From assembly GCA_964651495.1 (NCBI GenBank), contig CAZYWP010000139.1:1-7491 (forward strand): a stretch of 7,491 bases of DNA. Direction: 5' to 3'. Source of the stretch: CAZNVB01 sp964651495. GTDB taxonomy: Bacteria > Acidobacteriota > Aminicenantia > Aminicenantales > UBA8522. Positions 1 through 6,282 of this stretch are shown here, in pieces. The notes beneath the pieces are model-generated. The model made no database searches and had not been told where the DNA came from. It saw nothing but the letters and a program-made list of their open reading frames with translations. The translations under genes and the position numbers were made by a program. Numbering within the stretch: the first letter of the stretch is position 1; each line of letters opens with the position of its first letter.

Positions 1-184
1 ACGCGCTGGGCGACAGGCTTCCCACTTGAAGGCCTTCTATGGCGATTCCCATCTTGCTTAGGACCTGTTTTGCCTTATTGATATCGGCCGCGCTTTGCCC
101 GCCCGCGGACAAAGTGAATGCCCCCAAGAATCCCAGAATCAAGAGGATTGAGACGTAAAAGGACTTTTTTTCTAGGCGATTCAT
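1..184 (-). CDS. Small exported protein, N-terminal part (cut by window edge)
   Basis: The first 61 residues are visible; the rest lies beyond position 1. The start is ATG at 184-182, preceded by a strong Shine-Dalgarno (GGGAGGGG, about 3 nt before the ATG). The N-terminus reads as a signal peptide: charged n-region with R3, K6 and K7, a hydrophobic core at about residues 10-26 (roughly YVSILLILGFLGAF), and a likely signal peptidase I site near residues 28-33 (SAGGQSA). The mature start is polar and probably helical (ADINKAKQVLSKMG). No family is recognised. The gene begins 45 bp after the stop of the minus-strand gene at 230-961, so the two are probably one transcript. Export is well supported; function is unknown. 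Confidence 0.7.
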   Translation of the reverse strand, partial: MNRLEKKSFYVSILLILGFLGAFTLSAGGQSAADINKAKQVLSKMGIAIEGLQVGSLSPSA

Positions 185-229
185 TTTCCCCTCCCTGTGA
201 CCGATTTTTCCTTGTCTTTGAAGAAAGGA

Positions 230-961
230 TCAAGATAATTTGCAGCCGATATATTCCAGCAAGCACCAGCCTTTGCAAGCCCATCTCAAAATGACAATTA
301 AATTGCAGTCACTTCTGCAACTCAAATAATCCGAATAGCACCCGGCGGCCGTCGCGGACGAGATGGACGAAGCACCATTATATTCCCCGGAAGAAGTGTC
401 TGAATTCGGCCCGGACATCATTCCGGCTGCTTCGGACGGGGGTTCCGGGTCCGGCTGCTTGTTGAAGACCTCCGGATACATCTGTTTCATCCGGCTGAGT
501 CCTTCGGTGGAAAGAAAGCTCTTGTATTTCTGCAGCTCGGCGGAAGAAAAACTCAAGAGCAGCGATCTGTCTGGGACGATCTTTGCCGCTTTGGCCTGGC
601 TCTGGATCGACGTGAGCTTTGAGTGCAGTGACTTCACCCTTCGCTGATGAGATGTCAGGAGGTCAACGAACTGTCGATTCATCTGTTGGTCCTTGGAAGC
701 TTCTTCATCCAGCACATTCATCTTTTCCGGATACTCATCGAGAACCCTGTTGATGTCCACATCGTCTTCAACCGTGATGATTTTCCTTGTGTCGACGTTG
801 TTGACAAGCGACTCGAGCCGGCCGAGCATTCCATCAAGATCATCCTTCTGCCTGGAAAACTGTGGCTCATTGTTTGTCCCGTTGCCGCCGGGAACTCCTG
901 CATCGGCCGCAAAAAACACCAGACAAAAAGCAACCATCCAAAAAGCGACTTTTTTAAACAT
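230..961 (-). CDS. Exported helical protein with a six-cysteine C-terminal tail
   Basis: 243 residues, no recognised family. The chosen start is ATG at 961-959, with GGAGGT 3 nt upstream and a clean signal peptide directly after it (MFKKVAFWMVAFCLVFFAADA; cleavage near residue 20-22). An in-frame ATG at 1030 would add 23 residues but has no ribosome site, hides the signal peptide and overlaps a candidate promoter. Residues 36-165 are charged and predicted mainly helical, possibly coiled coil. Residues 168-206 are a Pro/Ser/Gly linker. The last 36 residues hold six cysteines (C208, C215, C219, C229, C233, C240) spaced C-x6-C-x3-C-x9-C-x3-C-x6-C, a mirror-symmetric pattern expected of a disulfide-stapled helical hairpin. 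The only other cysteine is in the signal peptide. It lies divergent to the ECF sigma gene and is possibly its target. The molecular role is unknown. Confidence 0.75.
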   Translation of the reverse strand: MFKKVAFWMVAFCLVFFAADAGVPGGNGTNNEPQFSRQKDDLDGMLGRLESLVNNVDTRKIITVEDDVDINRVLDEYPEKMNVLDEEASKDQQMNRQFVDLLTSHQRRVKSLHSKLTSIQSQAKAAKIVPDRSLLLSFSSAELQKYKSFLSTEGLSRMKQMYPEVFNKQPDPEPPSEAAGMMSGPNSDTSSGEYNGASSISSATAAGCYSDYLSCRSDCNLIVILRWACKGWCLLEYIGCKLS

Positions 962-1002
962 CGGACCTCCGTTCCGGCATTGAAATCGGCGTGTCTTTGA
1001 TT

Positions 1003-1028
1003 GACAGCCTTCCGTTAAGAAGAGGTTC
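1003..1028 (-). promoter_or_regulatory. Candidate ECF-type promoter for the cysteine-tailed protein
   Basis: Read on the minus strand, GAACC (1028-1024) is followed by a 16-bp spacer and CTGTC (1007-1003). This fits the general ECF sigma pattern of a GAAC-like -35 and a GTC-like -10. Transcription would start near 996, about 35 nt before the ATG at 961. The sigma gene encoded on the other side of the same gap is the obvious candidate to use it. Short motifs of this kind arise by chance, so this is a suggestion. Confidence 0.35.
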
Positions 1029-1076
1029 AAACGGGCTTTAGGCTCTCACTTTTCTCCCCTCTGGAGCGAATATTTT

Positions 1077-1688
1077 TTGCACAAAACGCGAAAATCGCTT
1101 AAAATAATGGGAAAATCGCTTCCTCAGATGGCCCATTCAAGTCAAAAAGCCGCGGCGGTCGAAGAGACCATCGAAAAATTCACTTATCTCATCCGCGCGG
1201 CCATCCGTAAGACCTGCCCCCGTATCGGCAAGCTCGATATGGATGACATCGAGCAGGAGGTCAGGATTTCCATCTGGAAAGAAATTCGAAAAAGTGAGAA
1301 GGAAATCCGCAATCTCGGCTCTTATATATGGAGAGTGACTTACACGACCACGAGCAAGGTGATGAAACGCCTGAGTGAGCACAGAAAAGAGCTGATCAAC
1401 GTCCAGGAGGATTGCCGGCCGATGGAGGAGGCCTTCCTGACTCCCGAGAGAAATGGGCCGGACCATCACTATCAAAACGAGGAACTCCTGCGGATCGCCC
1501 GGGAATCCGTCGACTCGCTGATCGATTCCCGGCGGCAGGTCGTCAGGCTCTACCTCACGGGTATGTCAACCGATGAGATCACGGAGTATTTCGGCTGGAG
1601 CGACGGAAAGGCCAGGAACCTGCTCAGCCGCGGGCTGGCTGACCTGCGGCTGAAGCTCCGCGAGAAGGGCATAGAGCTGGAGGGATAA
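1077..1688 (+). CDS. ECF-type RNA polymerase sigma-70 family sigma factor
   Basis: 203 residues. Sigma region 2 spans about residues 30-100, including the core-binding stretch DMDDIEQEV (54-62) and the DNA-melting helix (SYIWRVTYTTTSKVMKR, 82-98). A variable linker at 100-138 replaces region 3. Region 4 covers about 140-195, with the helix-turn-helix at 163-194 (MSTDEITEYFGWSDGKAR). Size and domain order are those of an ECF sigma factor, which redirects RNA polymerase to a small regulon when released by its anti-sigma. The start is uncertain: TTG at 1077 has GGAG 10 nt upstream, whereas in-frame ATGs at 1107 and 1128 lack any ribosome site but would still leave both domains whole. The anti-sigma gene follows 24 bp downstream, so the two are almost certainly one operon. 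The exact ECF group cannot be assigned by eye. Confidence 0.85.
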   Translation: MHKTRKSLKIMGKSLPQMAHSSQKAAAVEETIEKFTYLIRAAIRKTCPRIGKLDMDDIEQEVRISIWKEIRKSEKEIRNLGSYIWRVTYTTTSKVMKRLSEHRKELINVQEDCRPMEEAFLTPERNGPDHHYQNEELLRIARESVDSLIDSRRQVVRLYLTGMSTDEITEYFGWSDGKARNLLSRGLADLRLKLREKGIELEG

Positions 1689-1712
1689 GGGAAAGGGATT
1701 GCAGGGAGAAGG

Positions 1713-2486
1713 ATGATGAAATTGCGGGACGAGGACCTGAAAAAAATATATCAGAGACCGCGCGGAATGAAGCCGGAGGGAAAAGCCGCCTGTCCCTCCG
1801 AGGATGACATCTTGAAATCCTTCACCCCGGAGATGAGCGAAGAAGAGAAACTCCGCATCGCCGACCATGTGACCGAGTGCGGCGCCTGCCGTTGGAAATT
1901 CGAGGCGGCAAGGGAAATGCTGAAAGGGGCCAGGGCGCTTGCCGCTGAACTTGAAGGCCAGGCTCTCTCCGAGAATGAAACTGCCGAGCTCCATCAACGG
2001 GCCCTTGAGAAAATCCGAAAACTGGAGGGGGGCTCGGAAAAAGAGGGAAAAAGGAGTTTTTCTGACAACCTGAGGAGCTTCTTTTTCCAATATCGGTACG
2101 CCTCCGTAGTTGCCGGCCTAGTTATGGTCGCCCTGGCCACCTGGCTCGTCCTGAGATCCCCTCAAGCCGGCCGTGACGATGTCATGAGAGGAAGGGAAGG
2201 GCTCGTCATCGCGCTGGAAACGCCGCGGGGAGTCCAGGAAAAAGCACCGGCGCTCTTTCGCTGGCGGTCTTCCCGGGAGGGAGGAGAGGCCGAGGTCAGG
2301 GTCCTGAATGAAGAACTGGATGTGATCTGGACTTCCGGGAGGGTCCGGATGACCCCTATCGAATTTCCCGCCTCCTTAGCGGAGATCATTAAGAAAGATG
2401 CGGTCTATTACTGGAAAGTCATCGTCTATCAGGATGACGGACGGATCGACGAATCAGACCTGCAGGAATTCAGGATGAAAAGCTAA
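1713..2486 (+). CDS. Membrane anti-sigma factor with zinc-binding ZAS motif
   Basis: 257 residues. The cytoplasmic N-terminal part has the ZAS (zf-HC2) signature: C27, then H52-x3-C56-x2-C59 (HVTECGAC), which in the family binds zinc and holds the sigma factor inactive. A single transmembrane helix follows at about 129-147 (YASVVAGLVMVALATWLVL), with RSPQAGR on its outer side. Residues 155-257 form an extracytoplasmic beta-rich domain (ALFRWR, DVIWTSG, VYYWKVIVY) resembling the fibronectin-III-like outer domains common in such proteins. The start ATG at 1713 is followed at once by a second ATG at 1716; AGGGAG at 1703-1708 could serve either. Its place directly behind the sigma gene gives the partner. 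Release of sigma would need an envelope signal, by proteolysis or conformational change; which one is not shown by the sequence. Confidence 0.85.
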   Translation: MMKLRDEDLKKIYQRPRGMKPEGKAACPSEDDILKSFTPEMSEEEKLRIADHVTECGACRWKFEAAREMLKGARALAAELEGQALSENETAELHQRALEKIRKLEGGSEKEGKRSFSDNLRSFFFQYRYASVVAGLVMVALATWLVLRSPQAGRDDVMRGREGLVIALETPRGVQEKAPALFRWRSSREGGEAEVRVLNEELDVIWTSGRVRMTPIEFPASLAEIIKKDAVYYWKVIVYQDDGRIDESDLQEFRMKS

Positions 2487-2503
2487 AAACCCGACGGTCT
2501 TTT

Positions 2504-5500
2504 TTATTTTCCCAGATGGATCGGAGCATCTGAATCTCCGTTCAGGACAAAAGCCGCCCAGAAGAACGGATGGTTGTAATTTGACCCGATCATTCTGACC
2601 TTGGCCAGCTGCAGGGCTTCATCCGGGCTCCTTCCCCGACCGATGGATTCATAAAAATAGCCCATGAACTCTGCCGTGGACTTGTCGTTGATATTCCACA
2701 GGGCGGCCAGCACGGAACGCGCCCCCGCATGGAGGAAAGCCCGTGCCAGCCCGCTGACGCCCTCGCCTTTCTCGAGCCTTCCCTTGCCTGTCTGGCAGGC
2801 GGAAAGGACAACCAGATCGGCATGGATTTGCGAATGCCAGATCTCCCGGGCCTGGAAGAAACCGTCTTCCCGCGGGTCCTCGTCCAGGCTCAAGACCAGG
2901 GCCGACTTCATGGCAGTTCTTTCATCGAGAAGCCCGTGGGTGGCGAAGTGGATGATCTTGAAGTCGCCCAAGGAGATTTCCTTCAGTTTCTCCTCCTTGG
3001 CTTTCTCCCTGGTGTAGATGTCTTTTGAACCGGCCTTCAAAACCCGCGATATCCTCTTGACTTCTTCTCCGGTGTGGGGAAGAGAATACAATTCAAACCC
3101 CTGTGCCAGATAGAACTCTCTCAGGAGCTCATCACTGCTGACCGGCGTGCGGGATTTCTGCCCCAGCTCATAGACCGGGTCGGCAAAGGCCAGGAGCGCC
3201 TTCTGCGGCTCCGCCTCCTGCCTTCTCTCCAGGAGAGAGAGGAGCGAGGAGGCCGAAGGTGCATAAGAAACGCGGTAATCCTGGGCTAAAAAGCGGCTTT
3301 TGTCGCCTTGCCCGTCTCCTTGCGCCCGAGAATCCTGAATAAGGGCCTCAAACGGAAGATAGTGCAGGCCCCCGTCGGGGACGATGATCAGCCTTTTTAC
3401 TGAAGCCATCCGTCCAGCCACGGGGCCGAGCAGTTCCCGATAAAGGCTTCTTCCTGCCGCATGGGCCTGGAATTTTCCCTCTCCTTTCTTAGAGAGCAAC
3501 TTCATATAATCAGCTGTTTTCTCCAGCAAGGTCCTCCCATCGGGCAAGGGATAAACGGAGAAATCCCTCTTGGTCAGGAAAAAAAGCAGGGATCCTTGCT
3601 CAGCGATGAAATACTCGATGAGCGCCGTCTGTTCGTCCGGAAGAGCCGCTTGAACATCCTCCGGAGAGGCTGTTTCCGGCGAAACCAACCGGGCGAAGGC
3701 TGGATTGTCCTGCCGCATTCTCTGGACGAAGAGGTCGTAATCCGTTTCGGCGGTCTCCAATTTCTTGAGCAGTTCTTCTCTTTTTGTTTCCGTCAACCCC
3801 GGTTTCAGGAGATCCGTATGGAGAGCGGAAATGGCCTGTCTGATTCCGTTTTCCTCGTCGCGCTGGTCGAGAGTCAACCCGGCGCGCAGGTTGATCTTGG
3901 CCTCCTCCAGGCTGTCCAAAAACGCCCGCGCCCTGGCTTTCTCGACAAGGGCGAAGCCTTCTCTGTCATAACCGGCCTGAGGGTTCTTCAGGTGGCCGGC
4001 GAAAAGAACGCGGACGGCCTTTTCATACGCTTCTATCCTGCTGCCCAGAAATCCGGCCCTTTGCGCCTCCGTCTGAAGCTGTCCCCTGAGTCCTTCGATC
4101 GCCTCGATCGACTTGCGGTAATTGGCCAGGGCGTTTTCCTGCTCTCCCAGTCTTTCGTGGACTTCACCGAGGTACAAATAGGCCCGCCATAATGAATTGC
4201 GCAGGCCGATGGTTTGAACATGAGAAAGCGCCTGGACCAAAACAGGCAGAGCAGCCGCCGGGTTGTCCAACCTGGAATAAAAATATCCCCTGTTGAGCAA
4301 GGCCAGCACTCTGACCTCCTGGCTGCCGATTTCCTCGGCTATCCTGAGCGCTTCTTCACTCTGAACCAGCGCCGCTTGGCAATTCTCCATTTTTCCCAGA
4401 GCCCAGGCCGCATTGTTCAATCGATTGGCGAGAGAATTCTTGTCTCCGGTCTGCCGGGCGATGACGATTGCCTGCTCTAGATAAGCAAGAGACCGGGCGT
4501 AGTCTTTTTGTCGGGCATAGACATTGCTGATATTATTGAGGCCGGTTCCCTCGCCGGACGTGTTTCCGCTCTCCCGCCACATTTTCAAAGCGAGATTATA
4601 GGACTCCAGCGCCTTGTCAAAATCGCCCGTCGCCTCGTGGATCAGCCCGATATCATTGAGACAGCCCGCTTCGTTGGCTTTGAATCCGAATTCCCTGATG
4701 ATCTTTAAAGCTTGATGAAAATGGTCCAGCGCCTTGGCGAAATCTCCGGTCGTCCAATAGAGGTCTCCGATGCTCTGCAGGGTGATGGCCCGGTTGTGAT
4801 GATCTCCCACCTCTTGCGAAATTCCCAGCGCTTTCTTATGAAACTCAACCGCCTCGGCGTAGTTCCCTCTCGACCGATGGACAGAGGCGATGTCGGTCCA
4901 ATAGCGTCCCTCTGCTCCCTTATCGGCGAACTCGCGGGCCAGTCCGAGAGCCTCCATGTAATATTTCATGGCTTGGGGATAATCGCTCTGACGATAATAG
5001 GTAAACCCGATGCCCCTGAGCATCGAAGCTTCGTGGAGACGCTGGCCCGCCTCCCGGTCATTCTCAAGAGCCTGGAGATAATATTCCCTGCCTCTGATCA
5101 CGTTGCCGAGATAACAGTTCATCAGTCCGCAATTGCCCAGGAACCTGGCCCGTTCCGCTCTGTTCTCATATTTCTCATTTGTCTTCAAGGCCTGCTCATA
5201 ATACTCCAGGGACTTGGCGAACCGGCCGCGCCCCCAATAATAGTTGCCGATAGTGTTCAGGTGTTTTGCCTCCTCGGCGAGGGGGGCCGTCCTCCGGGCG
5301 GCATTCAACGCTTTTTCATAGGACGCCAAAGCGAGCGGGTAGTCCTTGATCTTGAATTCATAGAGGACGCCGAGCCCGTAATGAAGAAACGATTTCTGCG
5401 CTCCCTTCTCCGCACTCTCGCTGAAATATTTTTTTAATCCGTCCCATTCCGGCGTCCTCGACATCATCACCAGATAATAATACGGCCAGATGAAATCGGC

Positions 5501-5932
5501 TCCCGCCTCAATGGCCTTCTTGTAATATTCTGCAGCCCCGGCGAAATCCTGGAGCTCGGCGTGGCAGATGGCCAGGCCGTAAAATAAAAACGGGTCTGCT
5601 CCTTTTCTGTCGATGAGCCGCCGGAGTTCCCCGATCGCGGCCTCGAGCTTCCCCTCTGCTTTGGCAGCACGGGCATAATCGGGATAGATTTCATAAAAAG
5701 AGGGGTAGCGCTCGATAAATTTACCGCTTTGACGGAGAGCTTCCCCGTGCTTTTTCTCCGCCAGGAGTCTTCTGATCTGGAAATATTCCTGAAAGAGATC
5801 ACTGGCCTCCGCTCCGCTTCCTGCCTGAAGGGAAATTCGTTCTGCGGGCAGGAAAAGACTACAGACGACGAAAAAGAGACAGGCACTGATTATGGGCCTA
5901 AAAAGCCTGGACACTCCGCACCCTTCCTTCAT
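2504..5932 (-). CDS. Exported TPR-repeat CHAT-domain cysteine protease-like protein
   Basis: 1142 residues from ATG 5932. An in-frame ATG at 5944 adds MEAE, but it lacks a ribosome site and adds negative charge before the signal peptide, while 5932 has GGAAG 5 nt upstream. Domains: signal peptide or anchor with core at about 14-29 (IISACLFFVVCSLFL); TPR solenoid at about 45-640, the part from 187 to 626 in strict 40-residue repeats; a charged helical linker at 645-740; a CHAT domain at about 745-1138. CHAT landmarks are RLIIVPDGGLHYLPFEAL (847-864), catalytic His999 in HFATHG, catalytic Cys1046 in LVLSACQTG, and the C-terminal block NHPFFWAAFVLNGD. CHAT is the separase/caspase-like fold, usually cutting or sensing a protein partner bound through the TPRs. 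The dyad is intact, so it is probably active. The substrate is unknown. It converges on the anti-sigma gene with 17 bp between stops and has its own promoter. Confidence 0.88.
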   Translation of the reverse strand: MKEGCGVSRLFRPIISACLFFVVCSLFLPAERISLQAGSGAEASDLFQEYFQIRRLLAEKKHGEALRQSGKFIERYPSFYEIYPDYARAAKAEGKLEAAIGELRRLIDRKGADPFLFYGLAICHAELQDFAGAAEYYKKAIEAGADFIWPYYYLVMMSRTPEWDGLKKYFSESAEKGAQKSFLHYGLGVLYEFKIKDYPLALASYEKALNAARRTAPLAEEAKHLNTIGNYYWGRGRFAKSLEYYEQALKTNEKYENRAERARFLGNCGLMNCYLGNVIRGREYYLQALENDREAGQRLHEASMLRGIGFTYYRQSDYPQAMKYYMEALGLAREFADKGAEGRYWTDIASVHRSRGNYAEAVEFHKKALGISQEVGDHHNRAITLQSIGDLYWTTGDFAKALDHFHQALKIIREFGFKANEAGCLNDIGLIHEATGDFDKALESYNLALKMWRESGNTSGEGTGLNNISNVYARQKDYARSLAYLEQAIVIARQTGDKNSLANRLNNAAWALGKMENCQAALVQSEEALRIAEEIGSQEVRVLALLNRGYFYSRLDNPAAALPVLVQALSHVQTIGLRNSLWRAYLYLGEVHERLGEQENALANYRKSIEAIEGLRGQLQTEAQRAGFLGSRIEAYEKAVRVLFAGHLKNPQAGYDREGFALVEKARARAFLDSLEEAKINLRAGLTLDQRDEENGIRQAISALHTDLLKPGLTETKREELLKKLETAETDYDLFVQRMRQDNPAFARLVSPETASPEDVQAALPDEQTALIEYFIAEQGSLLFFLTKRDFSVYPLPDGRTLLEKTADYMKLLSKKGEGKFQAHAAGRSLYRELLGPVAGRMASVKRLIIVPDGGLHYLPFEALIQDSRAQGDGQGDKSRFLAQDYRVSYAPSASSLLSLLERRQEAEPQKALLAFADPVYELGQKSRTPVSSDELLREFYLAQGFELYSLPHTGEEVKRISRVLKAGSKDIYTREKAKEEKLKEISLGDFKIIHFATHGLLDERTAMKSALVLSLDEDPREDGFFQAREIWHSQIHADLVVLSACQTGKGRLEKGEGVSGLARAFLHAGARSVLAALWNINDKSTAEFMGYFYESIGRGRSPDEALQLAKVRMIGSNYNHPFFWAAFVLNGDSDAPIHLGK

Positions 5933-6024
5933 CTCCGCTTCCATGCGATCAGAAGGTCTCGACAGATTGCCAACAGGGAATTCATGCCTGCGGTTTGAAC
6001 TCGATTCCCTTCGAAATCTCTTTT

Positions 6025-6053
6025 TTTATAACACAGCAAAATCGCCGGGTCAA
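6025..6053 (-). promoter_or_regulatory. Sigma-70-type promoter for the CHAT gene
   Basis: On the minus strand, TTGACC (6053-6048) is separated by exactly 17 bp from TATAAA (6030-6025), with TG one base before the -10 (TGTTATAAA, an extended -10). An A-rich run follows. Expected start is near 6018, giving a leader of about 85 nt before the ATG at 5932. It is a strong match to the housekeeping consensus and does not resemble an ECF promoter, so the CHAT gene is probably expressed without the neighbouring sigma factor. Confidence 0.65.
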
Positions 6054-6083
6054 ATCCACAAAAACGGGTGTAAGCAGATCTTT

Positions 6084-6235
6084 TTATGTGATTCTAACGG
6101 GCGCAGGATGCCACCCTCAGCCCCCGCACCCCAGGGAACCAGTCCCGTCGGTTCCCCCCGTCTCCGACGGGTCCCCCCTCCGCTACGGGGTCTCTAGGGC
6201 GGCATCCTGCGCCCGTTATTATGAAGATCACATAA
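6084..6235. repeat. Composite inverted repeat, possibly a mobile or structured intergenic element
   Basis: Arms 6095-6112 and 6201-6218 are perfect 18-bp complements. After one A/C mismatch (6113/6200) four more pairs follow (6114-6117 with 6196-6199). Outside this stem, past a lopsided internal loop, TTATGTGAT (6084-6092) pairs with ATCACATAA (6227-6235) over 9 bp. The 78-base loop is C-rich on this strand and holds further hairpins: 6134-6140 with 6150-6156, 6157-6162 with 6166-6171, and 6178-6182 with 6186-6190. No ORF of substance and no transposase lies inside. As both flanking genes point away from it, it is not an ordinary gene-end terminator. It could be a dispersed palindromic repeat or MITE-like element, or an RNA fold in a leader. 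The inverted repeat itself is certain; the identity is not. Confidence 0.75.
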
Positions 6236-6251
6236 TTGGAAATGCTTCCAA
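6236..6251. promoter_or_regulatory. Operator-like palindrome TTGGAA-N4-TTCCAA
   Basis: A perfect 6-4-6 inverted repeat (TTGGAA, ATGC, TTCCAA) ends 31 bp before the -35 of the plus-strand promoter. Its size and symmetry suit a dimeric regulator, for example one responding to sugar for the rhamnosidase gene. The regulator is not identifiable here and no second copy was noticed. Confidence 0.35.
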
Positions 6252-6282
6252 CCCGGGTATACACCTGGAACGCGGTCTGAAA

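Noticed and set aside
75..284. Minus-strand 69-residue open frame
   Set aside because: It overlaps the start of the exported-protein gene (1-184) and the end of the gene at 230-961 in another frame, has no ribosome site, and its translation lacks any protein-like pattern.
1001..1031. Plus-strand TTGACA (1001-1006) as -35 of the sigma gene
   Set aside because: No acceptable -10 lies at 16-18 bp; the nearest candidate, TTCAAA at 1026, is 19 bp away and poor. The hexamer also overlaps the ECF-like motif on the other strand.
2485..2510. Bidirectional terminator between the convergent anti-sigma and CHAT genes
   Set aside because: There are A- and T-runs, but the only hairpin between them has a 3-bp stem (ACC/GGT), too weak to support a call.
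3461..4192. Long plus-strand open frame of 243 residues, and a similar one at 4712-5437
   Set aside because: Both lie antisense to the TPR/CHAT coding sequence, whose domains are unmistakable; they are mirror frames of its codon use and have no recognisable domain.
6092..6222. Integron attC-like site (TAAC...GTTA ends on a hairpin)
   Set aside because: The ends only partly fit RYYYAAC and GTTRRRY, the stem is perfect without the extrahelical bases typical of attC, and there is no cassette array or integrase.
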